Below, piece after piece: positions 18,337 to 26,317 of a DNA stretch of 64,000 bases; positions within the stretch are counted from its first letter, which is position 1, and the number at the start of each line of letters is the position of its first letter. Under the pieces are notes generated by a model. That model made no database searches and was not told the DNA's origin. It worked only from the letters and a program-made list of their open reading frames with translations. A program made the translations under genes and the position numbers. Origin of the DNA: Methylocystis iwaonis (GTDB lineage Bacteria; Pseudomonadota; Alphaproteobacteria; Rhizobiales; Beijerinckiaceae); the NCBI RefSeq assembly GCF_027925385.1, contig NZ_AP027142.1, positions 1,904,001 through 1,968,000 of the forward strand, written 5' to 3'.

Positions 18337-18837
18337 CTATTCCGCGGCCCGCCACTCCATCATGATCGTCTTGCGGCCTGAGAGCGTGTTGGCGCCGCGG
18401 CCGATCTCGGCGAAGCCGCGGCGCTCGTAGAAACGGATCGCGCGCATATTGTCCGCATTGACGTCGAGACGTATGACACCCTGCGACAGCGCGCGGGCGG
18501 CCGCCATCAGCGCGTCCGCATAGCCGTCGCCCTGATAGGCGGGACCAACGCAAATCTGGTCGAGCCAGCCGGTTTCGGGGTCGATCACGACAAATCCCGC
18601 GAGCGGCCCTCCGTCCTCAGCGAAAATGCAGAGGGTGGCGGCGCCCTTCGCCTCCAGCGCTGCGATTTGCTGCGTCAGCCAATCCCGCCGGGCGTCGAAA
18701 TCGATCTCCGGATAGGCCGCGCGCCAAGAGGCGACCCAAAGATCGAGCATCTCAGCCAGATCGGCGTCCTCGCGACGGCGCAGGCGCGGCGCGGGCGGCG
18801 CGCAGGCCGCCGCGTCCGGACCCGGGCAGGCGCTCAC
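18337..18837 (-). CDS. GNAT-family N-acetyltransferase
   Basis: The 166-aa protein starts with GTG at 18837, which overlaps the TGA of the upstream inositol monophosphatase gene (GTGA). It shows the GNAT core: LRRREDADLAEMLDLWVASW, DQICVGPAYQGDGYADALMA (acetyl-CoA-binding motif A, here QGDGYA rather than the usual QGxGxG) and LDVNADNMRAIRFYERRGF. The substrate cannot be predicted. Translational coupling with the phosphatase suggests a shared transcript but not necessarily a shared pathway. Confidence 0.85.
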   Translation of the reverse strand: MSACPGPDAAACAPPAPRLRRREDADLAEMLDLWVASWRAAYPEIDFDARRDWLTQQIAALEAKGAATLCIFAEDGGPLAGFVVIDPETGWLDQICVGPAYQGDGYADALMAAARALSQGVIRLDVNADNMRAIRFYERRGFAEIGRGANTLSGRKTIMMEWRAAE

Positions 18838-19625
18838 GCCTTCCTCATCACGTCGAGAAGCTGGCGGTGGATCGCCTCGTTGCCGACGCAGATTTCGCCC
18901 TTGGTCAGCATGTCGGACCCGCCCGAGAGGTCGCTCACGAAGCCGCCGGCCTCGCGCACGAGCACAATGCCCGCCGCGACATCCCAGGAATTGATGCCGC
19001 GCTCCCAATAGCCATCGAAACGGCCGCAGGCGACATTGGCGAGATCCATGGCGGCGGCGCCCATGCGGCGGATATTGCCGATCTTGGCCATGCCGGCCGA
19101 AAGCTCCTTCTTGAAGGATTCATGGTCGCGCGCGCGGGCGAGGGGCGGGATGCCGCAGGCGACCATCGACTCCGCCAGAGACCGGCGCGCGGCGACGCGC
19201 ATGCGCCGATTATTGAAATAGGCGCCCTGGCCCTTTTCGGCGACAAACATCTCGTCCGTCGCGGGATTATAGACCAGCCCGGCGACGAGCTGCCCGTCGC
19301 GCTCCAGAGCCACCGAGACGGCGAAGACGGGGACGCCGTGCAGGAAGTTCGACGTGCCGTCGAGCGGATCGATGTGCCAGGTGTGGCTTTTGTCCGAGCC
19401 TTCGACCGTCCCGCCTTCCTCCATGATGAAGCCATAGCCGGGGCGGGCCTTGGACAACTCCTCGAAAAGGGTCTTCTCGGCGCGCTTGTCGGCGGCGGAA
19501 ACGAAGTCCCCCGGTCCCTTCACCGACACCTGGAGATTTTCGACTTCGCCGAAATCTCGCTTCAGGCCGCGGCCGGCCTTGATGGCGGCGGCGGTCATCA
19601 CATTCATCAAAGCGGAGCGAATCAT
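18834..19625 (-). CDS. suhB: Inositol monophosphatase family protein (SuhB-like)
   Basis: This is a Mg-dependent phosphatase of the FIG superfamily. The 263-aa protein has the signature motifs GYGFIMEEGG (metal-binding Glu), HIDPLDGTSNFLHGVPVFAV and INSWDVAAGIVLVREAGG. The start MIRSALMNVMTAAAIKAGRG fits SuhB-type enzymes; the frame remains open to 19682. Likely substrates are myo-inositol 1-phosphate or related sugar phosphates, and in E. coli SuhB also binds RNA polymerase. A second family member, the hisN-like gene, lies at 25454, so this one is more likely the general enzyme. Confidence 0.9.
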   Translation of the reverse strand: MIRSALMNVMTAAAIKAGRGLKRDFGEVENLQVSVKGPGDFVSAADKRAEKTLFEELSKARPGYGFIMEEGGTVEGSDKSHTWHIDPLDGTSNFLHGVPVFAVSVALERDGQLVAGLVYNPATDEMFVAEKGQGAYFNNRRMRVAARRSLAESMVACGIPPLARARDHESFKKELSAGMAKIGNIRRMGAAAMDLANVACGRFDGYWERGINSWDVAAGIVLVREAGGFVSDLSGGSDMLTKGEICVGNEAIHRQLLDVMRKA

Positions 19626-19726
19626 CGGAAGAAGCCTCGGGGCGCGCAGGGGGGAGCCACGACATGCCTTTCGCTGGTCCATACGTCAAGCATTTGCGAG
19701 GGATTAGCATGGGGGCTGGCAGGGTC

Positions 19727-19741
19727 TTAACTGTGTGTTAA
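19727..19741. promoter_or_regulatory. Candidate CtrA binding site upstream of the 86-aa membrane protein
   Basis: TTAA-CTGTGTG-TTAA matches the CtrA consensus TTAA-N7-TTAA exactly. It lies 51 bp before the ATG at 19792 and 102 bp before the divergent suhB-like start. Confidence 0.65.
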
Positions 19742-19791
19742 GCATTTTAGTCAAATTCTTTACATAATCGCGTTTGAACGGAGCATCGCCG

Positions 19792-20052
19792 ATGGCGAAC
19801 ATGGACGTCGATTTCGGAATGACGCGTCACGATCGGCCTCAGGCCATGATTGCGCTCTATCGTTCCGCGCTCCGCAGCCAGCCCCCGGCTTTTCGGCAGC
19901 CGAAAGCGACGCCGAAATATACGCGTATCGACGCCGGCCAATTTCTCCGGACGGTTGTTCTTCTCGCCCTCTGCTTTGGCGCTTTGCAGCTCCCGCGCGC
20001 CGAAAAGGCGCAGCACGAAAAGCTCGACGCCACTGCGTTTTTCATGCGCTAG
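19792..20052 (+). CDS. Small membrane protein of unknown function behind a CtrA box
   Basis: The 86-aa protein starts at ATG 19792 behind ACGGAGCATC; a TTG at 19774 is a weaker option. It has a soluble basic N-terminal part (about 1-47, with PPAFRQPKATPKYTRI), one hydrophobic segment at about 51-68 (FLRTVVLLALCFGALQL) and a short charged C-terminal tail. A single-pass, probably N-in inner-membrane protein is predicted. I recognise no family. The exact TTAA-N7-TTAA box upstream and the nearby rcdA suggest cell-cycle control. Confidence 0.62.
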   Translation: MANMDVDFGMTRHDRPQAMIALYRSALRSQPPAFRQPKATPKYTRIDAGQFLRTVVLLALCFGALQLPRAEKAQHEKLDATAFFMR

Positions 20053-20109
20053 CGCGTTCTCCGTTCGCAATCATGCGAGCGATGAGGACGTGCGCGGATT
20101 TATAAAGGC

Positions 20110-20162
20110 TGGAGCGCTTTCTCTCCGCAAAAGTCTATCAATTTTTGAGGAGAGAGTGCGCG
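20110..20162. repeat. GAGCGC palindromic repeat, diverged copy C
   Basis: GGAGCGCTTTCTCTCC...GGAGAGAGTGCGC flank the shared centre AAAAGTCTATCAATTTTT. It has the same plan as copies A and B, with different arm sequence kept complementary by paired changes. It lies in the 334-bp gap before rcdA, which otherwise holds only a hairpin and a CtrA box. Confidence 0.6.
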
Positions 20163-20238
20163 CTACTCATTGCAAGTGATTGATTTATCGAAGGCGCCTC
20201 TCGCGTCGAACGAGCTTTGCCTATGGTGAATCCGGTGT

Positions 20239-20256
20239 AGCGCCGGGGCGCTTTTT
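20239..20256 (+). terminator. Short hairpin with T-run
   Basis: AGCGCC-GG-GGCGCT followed by TTTTT. It lies about 190 bp after the small membrane protein gene and before the rcdA promoter box, so it may end the upstream transcript. Confidence 0.45.
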
Positions 20257-20286
20257 ATCGCCGTGGAATAGGCGTCACTGTTAAGG

Positions 20287-20301
20287 TTAAAAAACGCTTA
20301 A
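20287..20301 (+). promoter_or_regulatory. Candidate CtrA binding site of rcdA
   Basis: TTAA-AAAACGC-TTAA is an exact TTAA-N7-TTAA match, preceded by a further TTAA at 20281-20284. It lies 86 bp before the rcdA ATG, a suitable promoter position. Confidence 0.7.
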
Positions 20302-20386
20302 GCAAGCGCGTCTCTGTCAATTGAGCTAAGGTCCCATATATCGAATTTCGCCGGGGCTCGAAGACCGGCATGGGCGTGAGCGTATC

Positions 20387-20923
20387 ATGGGTCGTGTAAG
20401 TGACAGTCGGGGTGAACAGAATCAGCCCGTATCCTTCGTCGAAAAGCTCGCGGGCTCCGAAGCTTTCGGCATGATGTTCAGAGAAGGCATGGGCCTCGTG
20501 GAAGAGGCGGCGGCCTATCTCGACGGCGCGGGCCGCGACGAAGCGAAAGAGCTGCCGCGCACCGAAGCGCTGGCCTATGCCGCCGAAAGCATGCGGCTGA
20601 CGACCCGTTTGATGCAGATCGCCTCGTGGCTCCTCTTGCAGCGCGCGGTGAACCAAGGCGAACTCACCCGCAGCCAGGCGGCAAGCGACCGGCATCGCGT
20701 CAAGCTGCACCAGCAGGAGCTGGCGTCGGCGCCGGATGTCTTCCAGCGCCTCCCGCAGCGTCTGCGCGACCTCGCGCTGCATTCGCTGCGCCTGCAGGCC
20801 CGGATCATCCACCTCGATCAGTTGATTTACGCCGGCCCCGAGGCTGCGCCCGCCAATGCGACGCCCGCGCCAAGCCCGGTCCAGGAGCAACTGGCCAAGC
20901 TGCGCGACGCTTTCGCCCAATAG
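20387..20923 (+). CDS. rcdA: DUF1465 protein, regulator of CtrA degradation RcdA
   Basis: RcdA is a helical adaptor that, with CpdR and PopA, brings the master regulator CtrA to the ClpXP protease. The 178-aa protein carries the family blocks FVEKLAGSEAFGMMFREGMG, LVEEAAAYLDGAGRDEAKEL, YAAESMRLTTRLMQIASWLL and RLPQRLRDLALHSLRLQARI. The C-terminal tail is Pro/Ala-rich and disordered. The ATG at 20387 is the first that covers the family region; a nearby GTG at 20394 is out of frame. rpmE follows convergently, an arrangement I recall from other Rhizobiales. A CtrA box lies upstream. Confidence 0.88.
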   Translation: MGRVSDSRGEQNQPVSFVEKLAGSEAFGMMFREGMGLVEEAAAYLDGAGRDEAKELPRTEALAYAAESMRLTTRLMQIASWLLLQRAVNQGELTRSQAASDRHRVKLHQQELASAPDVFQRLPQRLRDLALHSLRLQARIIHLDQLIYAGPEAAPANATPAPSPVQEQLAKLRDAFAQ

Positions 20924-20946
20924 AGAAGCCGGCTCCGCCAGATCGA

Positions 20947-21100
20947 CGTGGGGTCGACGCCCCTCGCGCTTCGAGACGGCTGCTGCGCAGCCTCCTCAGC
21001 ATGAGGGGCTTCTGCATCTAGGCCAAACACTTAGGCCTCATCCTGAGGAGCGAGCGAAGCTCGCGTCTCGAAGGACGAGGCCGCCTCGGTAGGTTTGTCG
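20947..21100. repeat. CTTCGAGAC/CTCAGGATGAGG repeat, copy 1
   Basis: The element contains CCCCTCGCGCTTCGAGACGG, CTCCTCAGCATGAGGGGCTT, GCCAAACACTTAGGCCTCAT, CCTGAGGAGCGAGCGAAGCT and CGTCTCGAAGGACGAGGCCG. The outer CTTCGAGACG and CGTCTCGAAG are complementary, so the whole unit folds back on itself. Related copies lie at 28240-28395 and 48976-49136. Confidence 0.8.
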
Positions 21101-21109
21101 AAATTCCGG

Positions 21110-21141
21110 CGGCGGGACGGCAGTCCCGCCGTTTTTATTTT
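21110..21141 (+). terminator. Intrinsic terminator on the rcdA side
   Basis: CGGCGGGAC-GGCA-GTCCCGCCG is a perfect 9-bp stem followed by TTTTTATTTTT. Confidence 0.88.
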
Positions 21142-21150
21142 TGGGATCAA

Positions 21151-21187
21151 AAGAAAAACGCCGGAGCGGCAGGGCGCTCCGGCGTTT
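21151..21187 (-). terminator. Intrinsic terminator of rpmE
   Basis: On the minus strand AACGCCGGAGCG, six loop bases and CGCTCCGGCGTT are followed by TTTCTTTT. It lies 30 bp after the rpmE stop. Confidence 0.87.
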
Positions 21188-21216
21188 GATCTGTCTAAAT
21201 AGACGCAGGCAGAAGC

Positions 21217-21447
21217 TTACTTCTTGCCGAAGCTCAGGCCGCCGAAGCGCGAGTTGAAGCGGGAGAGACGGCCGCCGCGGTCGAGGAGCTGGGCCGAGCC
21301 GCCGGTCCAGGCCGGATGGGTCTTGGGATCGATGTCGAGATTCATCGTGTCCCCTTCCTTGCCCCAGGTCGAGCGCGTCAAATATTCGCTGCCGTCGGTC
21401 ATCACCACCTTGATGGTGTGATAGTCGGGGTGGATTTCGTTTTTCAT
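21217..21447 (-). CDS. rpmE: 50S ribosomal protein L31
   Basis: The 76-aa protein starts [20 protein letters not shown] and includes [14 protein letters not shown] and the C-terminal [20 protein letters not shown] typical of L31. The zinc-binding cysteines of C+ forms are absent, so this is the C-minus type. AGGAAGGACGCG precedes the ATG and a clear terminator follows. Confidence 0.96.
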   Translation of the reverse strand: MKNEIHPDYHTIKVVMTDGSEYLTRSTWGKEGDTMNLDIDPKTHPAWTGGSAQLLDRGGRLSRFNSRFGGLSFGKK

Positions 21448-21596
21448 CGAACGCGTCCTTCCTGCGATTTGAAACGGTCACGACCCCGAGACGCCTGTCG
21501 GCGCGGGGCGGCCGGTCGAAGCTGACGATTTGGTGCGCTCATAGCGCAATGCTTGGTCGTCGGCAAGGTTTCCGGGCAAAAAAGCGGCGGCTCAAC

Positions 21597-22667
21597 CTAG
21601 CTCCCGCCCTGCATGAGCATATCGGGGTCACTCAGGCTCTCGCCAATCGCTTCGTCGACATATTTAAAGAGCGCGAGATCGTCGGCGAGAAGGTCGTTCA
21701 CGATGCCGATCTTTGCGAGAGATTCGGCCAAAGTCTTCACGCTCTGGAAAAAGACGGGCTCTTCGTCCCCGAAAATGTTCGCCCCGGCGGCGGCTGTCAC
21801 GAGATCCTTGAAAAGCGGGAAGCGCTCGCGCGTGCCGACGACGTCGAAGTCCGCCAGGGCGTCGAGCGCTCGGGAAACATTGGCGTTCTTGGGCATTTCA
21901 TCGACGTCGCAGCCAAAGACTTTGGTCATCGGGCTCATGAGCTCGCGGCGTTGTTGCTCGGTCGTGCCACGAAACGCGCTGGTCAGGGCCTTCTGATCGT
22001 TGAAGGGCAGGTTGGCGGCGAATTCGAGAAGGGACTTCACGCCGGTCGTATAGCCGGCGAAGGAGGAGTCGGCGCTTCCCTCCTTGACGAGGAAGTTCAG
22101 GAAATAAAGCCGCTCCGCCAGCTCCTCATGCGGCTCGCGCAGCAGGGCCATCCGCAGATAGCCCTTTTCTTTCAGAAGGTCGTTGTAGCGCAGCAGCAGG
22201 GATCGACCCGAGATGAAAATGGACTTGCAGAAGGGGTTGGCGATGAGCGCGATGGTCGTTTCGAGACCGTTGCGCTCGGAATTGAAGTAGCTGAGGCTGA
22301 ATCGATTGTTGATTTCCTGCAGGATACGGCGCTGTGGAATGAGCGTGCAGTCGAACAGGAATATTTTGCGCTCGACGTGGTCCGGCTGAAACCGCCGGTA
22401 GATTGGCAGATGGTTGTCGCCTTCGATGATCTCGACCTCGGGCAGATGCGCGAGGTCGGGCACGATATCCGGGCCGATGGAGAAGCCGCATTGACCCGTC
22501 GAATGGAGGCCGAAGTCGCGGATGTCGGCTCTGAGCAAATTTGCCGAGATCTCGATGTCATCGCGTCCGGGGATCGAAATAATGAATTTCGGTATCTCCG
22601 ACGGATTATCCGGCGCGAGCCAACCTACGATCTGATCACCGGTGTCGGCGTCAATAATAAAATGCAT
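21597..22667 (-). CDS. Unrecognised 356-aa protein, possibly envelope polysaccharide-related
   Basis: The N-terminal 50-60 residues form a small beta-rich module (MHFIIDADTGDQIVGWLAPD ... ADIRDFGLHSTGQCGFSIG). The middle (about 95-190) reads like a nucleotide- or sulfotransferase-type fold: a beta strand KIFLFDCTLIPQRRILQEIN, then LIANPFCKSIFISGRSLLLR and ALLREPHEELAERLYFLNFL. The last third is helical and acidic. I have seen this N-terminal pattern next to glycosylation or capsule enzymes but cannot name the family. No signal peptide or membrane helix is present. It diverges from an SGNH hydrolase gene, which suggests a shared role in modifying a surface carbohydrate. Confidence 0.6.
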   Translation of the reverse strand: MHFIIDADTGDQIVGWLAPDNPSEIPKFIISIPGRDDIEISANLLRADIRDFGLHSTGQCGFSIGPDIVPDLAHLPEVEIIEGDNHLPIYRRFQPDHVERKIFLFDCTLIPQRRILQEINNRFSLSYFNSERNGLETTIALIANPFCKSIFISGRSLLLRYNDLLKEKGYLRMALLREPHEELAERLYFLNFLVKEGSADSSFAGYTTGVKSLLEFAANLPFNDQKALTSAFRGTTEQQRRELMSPMTKVFGCDVDEMPKNANVSRALDALADFDVVGTRERFPLFKDLVTAAAGANIFGDEEPVFFQSVKTLAESLAKIGIVNDLLADDLALFKYVDEAIGESLSDPDMLMQGGS

Positions 22668-22857
22668 ATTTGGGGCGTTCTGGCTGGCTATCAGGAAGCG
22701 TTGTCGGCGGCATCCGGGAGAAGATCGCGACGATTCCCGGCCAATCCCTGGTTTCGATGTCCTCTATCCGAGAAGCCCTTCTGACTCAAGTCTGGCGGGC
22801 CTCGACGCTTCACCATAAAGAGTGCGTCGGACATGGCCAGCGCACGGAGGCTAGACC

Positions 22858-23904
22858 TTGCGAATCATGATTCTCGGCGGCTCCAATTCCAGTCCGAAGC
22901 ACGGCTGGGCGGCGGAGCTGGCGAAGATTGCGCCCGAGCATGTTTTCGACAACAAGTTCCTCGGGGCGGTCGGCTCGCTTTTCGGGCTCCTGCGCCTGCT
23001 CAAAATGGCGCGGGACGGCGATCCGAGGCCTGACGCGATCATTTTCGAATATACGCTGAACGACACTGTTTGGCTGGCGGGCGAGAGCCTCGATCCCCGG
23101 ATCATCGCCGATACGCTCACCGACGTCCTGACCTTCTGCGCGCGCGAACGGATCGCGGTTTTGTTCCTCTGCCTTTGTCTGCGGCCCCACGAAGGGCAGG
23201 GCGAGGCTGAAGGATCGTTGTTCCTCGACAATATCTACAGGACTGCGGCGGAAAAGCGGGGCGCAGCCTGCCTCTTTCTCTCCGACATACTCGGCCATAT
23301 CGATGCGAGTCAGTTTGTCGACCACAAGCATCTCGACGCCGCTTCTTTCGGCCGCGTTGCGCAAGCGGTCGCCGAGCGTCTGCGTGAGCCGATCCCGACG
23401 CCGCGGGGAGCGGCGCTCAACATGCGCTTTTGCTACGCCGATGCGACGCAGGCGTCGATTTCGGGGCCGGTCTCCCGTCTGCAACGCAGCGCAACCGTGT
23501 TCGAGGGGGCATTCGTTGAGATCGCCCGGGGCGGCGGATGCCAATGGAATATTCGCGGCCGCCTCGTCGCCGCTCTTCTGCGGTCGACCGAACAAAGCGG
23601 TTGCTATGCGATTAGGGCTGGCGATCGAACGATCCGCAAAAATGCCCAGTCGCTCGCGCGCGAGGCTGTGGAGAATCTGATTATTCTCCATTACGTCGCG
23701 CAAGCGCTCCCAGCGGGCGAAAGCGTCGTGTTCGACATGCCGGAATCGGAAGCGGCGTTGATGGGGCTTCCCGGCGATCTCACCTTGATGGAGGGGCCCG
23801 CGCATGTTCCTTTCGAGGAGCAGACGCTGGAGATCGCCGGAATCATGGTCTACCGGCCGCCATCTTTGTCGCGCCGGGTCTATGAAGCTCTTTTCGCGAG
23901 ATGA
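22858..23904 (+). CDS. SGNH/GDSL-like hydrolase with C-terminal extension
   Basis: The 348-aa protein starts at TTG 22858, 11 bp after GGAGG; ATG 22867 is the alternative. The N-terminal domain (about 1-185) has a block-I serine in MILGGSNSSPKHGW, a block-III-like asparagine in FEYTLNDTVW, and a late DHKHLDAASFG that supplies the Asp/His pair. This indicates an esterase or acyltransferase of the SGNH superfamily without a signal peptide. The C-terminal half (about 195-348) is beta-rich, with a cysteine and a hydrophobic tail, and is unrecognised. It pairs divergently with the unknown gene at 21597. Confidence 0.72.
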   Translation: MRIMILGGSNSSPKHGWAAELAKIAPEHVFDNKFLGAVGSLFGLLRLLKMARDGDPRPDAIIFEYTLNDTVWLAGESLDPRIIADTLTDVLTFCARERIAVLFLCLCLRPHEGQGEAEGSLFLDNIYRTAAEKRGAACLFLSDILGHIDASQFVDHKHLDAASFGRVAQAVAERLREPIPTPRGAALNMRFCYADATQASISGPVSRLQRSATVFEGAFVEIARGGGCQWNIRGRLVAALLRSTEQSGCYAIRAGDRTIRKNAQSLAREAVENLIILHYVAQALPAGESVVFDMPESEAALMGLPGDLTLMEGPAHVPFEEQTLEIAGIMVYRPPSLSRRVYEALFAR

Positions 23905-23923
23905 CGGCCGAGGAGTCCGCGCG

Positions 23924-24298
23924 TCAGGCGGCGAGCATGCGTTGAACCTCGGTCACGAGGTCGCGCAGATGGAAGGGCTTGGAGAGAATCTTCGCCTGCC
24001 GCGGGGCTTGATTGTCGGGGTTCAGCGCGACGGCGGCAAAGCCCGTGATGAACATGACCTTGATGTCGGGGTCGAGCTCCGTCGCGCGGCGGGCGAGCTC
24101 GATCCCGTCCATTTCCGGCATGACGATGTCGGTCAGCAGCAGCTCGAAAGGCTCGACCCGGAGCTGGTCATAGGCGGAGAGCCCATTATCGAAGGAGGTC
24201 ACCGAAAAACCCGCCTGCTGTAGCGCCTTCACCAGGAAGCGACGCATGTCGTTGTCGTCTTCGGCGAGCAGGATCTTCGCCGTCGGGCTCTCGTTCAT
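23924..24298 (-). CDS. cpdR: Single-domain response regulator CpdR
   Basis: CpdR, when unphosphorylated, primes ClpXP for degradation of CtrA and other cell-cycle substrates and localises the protease to the pole. The 124-aa receiver-only protein shows the acidic pair in ILLAEDDNDMRRFLVKAL, the phospho-acceptor Asp57 in LLLTDIVMPEMDGIELARRA, the conserved Thr in VMFITGFA and the Lys in AKILSKPFHLRDLV. It has no output domain. It diverges from an N-formylglutamate amidohydrolase gene followed by hisN, a neighbourhood I recall for cpdR in rhizobia. rcdA lies 3 kb away. Confidence 0.9.
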   Translation of the reverse strand: MNESPTAKILLAEDDNDMRRFLVKALQQAGFSVTSFDNGLSAYDQLRVEPFELLLTDIVMPEMDGIELARRATELDPDIKVMFITGFAAVALNPDNQAPRQAKILSKPFHLRDLVTEVQRMLAA

Positions 24299-24466
24299 CT
24301 CAGTCCTCTCGAGGGGGTTTTTTCCATATGAACCCCAGCCTGTAAATATCGGGTGAAAACCCGGCCGCGTGAGGGTAACTTAGAAGGCTGGACGATAGAA
24401 CCTTTCAAAGCTTGCGGCGCGCCATGGCGGCGCGCCAGGCGGGTCGGAGCGGGCCGGGACGATTCG

Positions 24467-25426
24467 ATGGATGGCCGAAACTTAGCACAAGGGGAAGAGG
24501 GCGCGCGCGAAGAGTCGCCTCTCGACCCCGAGCTGTCGCCGCCTTTCCAGGTGATCGAGCCGGACGAACTCCTGTCGCCGCTCGTTTTCTCCTCTCCCCA
24601 TTCCGGGCGGGTCTATCCTCAGCGCTTCCTCGACGCCGCAAGACTCGACGCCCTTTCCCTGCGCCGTTCCGAAGACGCCTATGTCGACGAATTATTCGAG
24701 TCGGCGCGGTCGGTCGGGGCTCCGATGCTGCGCGCGCTGTTTCCGCGCGCCTATCTCGATCTCAACCGCGAGCCCTATGAACTCGACCCGAAGCTGTTCG
24801 AGGGGCCTTTGCCGCAGTTCGCCAATACGCGCTCGCTCAGGGTCGCGGCGGGGCTCGGCACCGTTCCGCGGGTGGCGGCCGACGCTCGGGAAATCTACGC
24901 TGGCCGCATATCGCTCGATGAAGGCCTGCGGCGGATCGAAGCGCTCTATAAGCCCTATCACGCGGAGCTGCGCGCGCTTGTGGAGCGCGCCGCCCGCCGC
25001 TTCGGCGTCGCCATCGTCGTCGATTGCCACTCCATGCCATCCTCCGGCGCGCGCGGCGCGTCGCCGCTCGCCGGCGCGGAAAAGAAGCGGGTCGATTTCG
25101 TCATTGGCGATCGTTATGGCGCGAGCGTTGCGCCGAGCGTCGTCGACGGCGTCGAGGCGCGGCTTTCCGCGCGGGGCTACAATGTCCAACGCAACCGCCC
25201 CTATGCCGGCGGTTTCATCACCGAGCATTTCGGCCGCCCGCGCGCCGGCTGGCACGCGCTGCAGATCGAAGTCTCGCGCGGGCTTTACATGAATGAGGCG
25301 ACTCTGGAAAAGAACGACCGCTTTGTGTCGGTCGCCGCCGACCTCGCAGAGGTCGTCGCCGGGCTTGCTCAAGATGTCGAACTGGGCGAATCCTTTGGCG
25401 GCCCGCGCAGGATGGCCGCAGAATAA
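24467..25426 (+). CDS. N-formylglutamate amidohydrolase family protein
   Basis: The 319-aa protein contains the N-formylglutamate deformylase/FGase fold motifs VFSSPHSGRVYPQRFLDAAR, SEDAYVDELF, RAYLDLNREPYELD, VDCHSMPS and FVIGDRYGAS. The histidines, Asp and Glu fit a metal site. The family releases formate from N-formylglutamate in histidine breakdown, but in alphaproteobacteria many members stand outside hut operons, as this one does. ATG 24467 was chosen as the first codon near the conserved region. hisN follows after 27 bp and is probably co-transcribed. Confidence 0.87.
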   Translation: MDGRNLAQGEEGAREESPLDPELSPPFQVIEPDELLSPLVFSSPHSGRVYPQRFLDAARLDALSLRRSEDAYVDELFESARSVGAPMLRALFPRAYLDLNREPYELDPKLFEGPLPQFANTRSLRVAAGLGTVPRVAADAREIYAGRISLDEGLRRIEALYKPYHAELRALVERAARRFGVAIVVDCHSMPSSGARGASPLAGAEKKRVDFVIGDRYGASVAPSVVDGVEARLSARGYNVQRNRPYAGGFITEHFGRPRAGWHALQIEVSRGLYMNEATLEKNDRFVSVAADLAEVVAGLAQDVELGESFGGPRRMAAE

Positions 25427-25453
25427 ACGCGGCCTCTCGTCGCTGGAGCATCT

Positions 25454-26257
25454 ATGACAGTCGTCGATTTCGAAAAATTCGTGGAAGAGCTCGCCGACGT
25501 TTCCGGCGAGGCCGTCATGCCGTTCTTTCGCACGGCGATCGCCGCGGACGATAAAGCGCATGGCGGGGCGTTTGATCCGGTGACGGAGGCGGATCGCGCC
25601 GCCGAGATCGCGATGCGTCGGCTGATCGAGCGGACCTTCCCGAGTCACGGAATCATCGGCGAAGAATTCGGCTCGAAGAACCAGGACGCTGAATATGTCT
25701 GGGTGCTCGATCCGATCGACGGAACGAAGAGCTTTATCTCCGGCTTTCCGACATGGGGCACGCTCATCGGCCTCTCACATCGCGGGCGCCCCTGCTATGG
25801 CCTGATGCATCAGCCCTTCACGCGCGAGCGTTTCCACGGCGACGGCGAGGCCGCCTTCTGGCGCGGGCCGGCGCGCCATGGCAAGGCAGCGGAGGAGCGG
25901 CGCAAACTCGTCGTGCGCCCTTGCCCGACGCTCGCCCAGGCGACGCTGATGACAACCTCGCCGCTGCTCATCGAGCCGGCGCTGCGCGATAAATTCCACC
26001 GCGTGGAATCGCAAGTGCGCCTCTCGCGCTATGGCGGCGATTGCTACGCCTATTGCGCGCTCGCCGCCGGCCATGTCGATCTCGTGATCGAAGCGGGGCT
26101 CAATTCTTATGACATTGTCGCGCTTATCCCGATCGTCGAAGGGGCCGGGGGCGTCGTCACGACATGGGATGGCGGCGATCCGGCCAAAGGCGGCGCGATT
26201 GTCGCGGCGGGCGACAAGGCGCTGCACGAGGCGGCGATGAGGTTGCTTAGCCAGTAG
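25454..26257 (+). CDS. hisN: Histidinol-phosphatase, inositol monophosphatase family
   Basis: The 267-aa member of the FIG superfamily has FDPVTEADRAAEIAMRRLIE, HGIIGEEFGSKN (metal Glu), VWVLDPIDGTKSFISGFPTW and GGDCYAYCALAAGHVDLVIE. The GTKSFISGFPTWGTLI form is characteristic of HisN, which dephosphorylates L-histidinol phosphate in histidine synthesis. It follows the amidohydrolase gene closely. A MITE-like repeat begins about 60 bp after its stop. Confidence 0.9.
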   Translation: MTVVDFEKFVEELADVSGEAVMPFFRTAIAADDKAHGGAFDPVTEADRAAEIAMRRLIERTFPSHGIIGEEFGSKNQDAEYVWVLDPIDGTKSFISGFPTWGTLIGLSHRGRPCYGLMHQPFTRERFHGDGEAAFWRGPARHGKAAEERRKLVVRPCPTLAQATLMTTSPLLIEPALRDKFHRVESQVRLSRYGGDCYAYCALAAGHVDLVIEAGLNSYDIVALIPIVEGAGGVVTTWDGGDPAKGGAIVAAGDKALHEAAMRLLSQ

Positions 26258-26317
26258 GCGCGCGCTTGCGGGCGCCTCACATCGTACGCGTTGTCGACGC
26301 GGCGCGGGACATCACAA

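Noticed and set aside
18329..18349. GGGCCGC...GCGGCCC hairpin as a pyk terminator
   Set aside because: There is no T-run on either side, and the right arm lies inside the coding end of the GNAT gene.
24299..24466. A CtrA box between cpdR and the amidohydrolase gene
   Set aside because: I looked for TTAA-N7-TTAA on both strands in this interval and found none, so CtrA control of cpdR is not claimed.
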